64,000 nt of DNA from Meridianimarinicoccus aquatilis (GTDB taxonomy: Bacteria > Pseudomonadota > Alphaproteobacteria > Rhodobacterales > Rhodobacteraceae): contig NZ_SMZO01000005.1 in NCBI RefSeq assembly GCF_004358675.1, positions 1 through 64,000 of the forward strand, written 5' to 3'. Positions within the stretch are counted from its first letter, which is position 1. Each line of letters begins with the position of its first letter. Made by a program: the position numbers and the translations under genes. Below the pieces are notes generated by a model. The model was not told the DNA's origin and searched no databases. It worked only from the letters and a program-made list of their open reading frames with translations. This document shows, one piece after another, positions 63,999-64,000 of the stretch.

Positions 63999-64000
63999 CA

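Noticed and set aside
1-64000. CRISPR arrays, tRNA and rRNA genes
   Set aside because: No regularly spaced direct repeats of CRISPR size and no recognisable tRNA or rRNA sequence were found by reading both strands.

Overview
The window looks like chromosomal DNA from a marine alphaproteobacterium of the Rhodobacterales (Roseobacter group). The reasons are gene content and layout: an acuR-acuI-dddL operon for dimethylsulfoniopropionate (DMSP), a TRAP-hpsNOP-suyAB-comC operon for 2,3-dihydroxypropane-1-sulfonate (DHPS), GC-rich codon use, and short intergenic gaps with ATGA-type overlaps. No rRNA, tRNA or CRISPR was recognised.

Layout. 1-1.1 kb: an exopolysaccharide sugar transferase, then a curious array of short repeats and a terminator. 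1.1-3.5 kb: dddL, acuI and acuR, which cleave DMSP and detoxify acryloyl-CoA. 3.7-8.3 kb: an AlaC-like aminotransferase, then a three-gene cassette of unknown function (31-residue repeat fibre-like protein, metzincin-like protease, helical-repeat protein). 8.3-13.9 kb: a HerA-like ATPase, a metallophosphatase, an aspartate dehydrogenase, an ABC-2 exporter and two small exported proteins. 14.4-17 kb: a GBBH-like dioxygenase, an ArsP/DUF318 permease and an ArsR regulator. 17-22.3 kb: a decayed zone with a frameshifted IS1595-type transposase and an IS481-type remnant around an MDR dehydrogenase and a succinate-semialdehyde-type dehydrogenase.

22.3-32.2 kb: one minus-strand operon with an Opp-type ABC transporter, phnW, phnX and a phosphonate monoester hydrolase. 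Together they suggest uptake of 2-aminoethylphosphonate (AEP) conjugates, ester cleavage, and conversion of AEP to acetaldehyde plus phosphate. 32.5-45.2 kb: an acyltransferase, a UspA protein, a YeiH-type exporter and the DHPS operon (TRAP uptake, oxidation to sulfolactate, desulfonation by SuyAB, probable sulfite export), with a divergent LacI-type regulator and two tandem palindromic operators.

45.2-55.2 kb: two divergent operons for non-phosphorylative L-fucose-type catabolism. They encode an aldose dehydrogenase, mutarotase, lactonase, UxaA-family dehydratase, ketodeoxyaldonate dehydrogenase, diketo-acid hydrolase, sugar ABC transporter and a GntR regulator. 55.3-58.3 kb: a second operon with a beta-hydroxyacid dehydrogenase, a class II aldolase and a second GBBH-like dioxygenase. 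58.4-63.7 kb: a GMC oxidoreductase, an enolase-superfamily dehydratase, an aldehyde dehydrogenase and a divergent LysR regulator. The window ends inside a DedA-like membrane protein.

The best candidates for undescribed biology are the 5.0-8.3 kb cassette, the AEP-ester operon with a phosphonate monoester hydrolase, and the dioxygenase/aldolase/GMC/enolase region at 55-63 kb. All functions are read from sequence by eye; no search was run.
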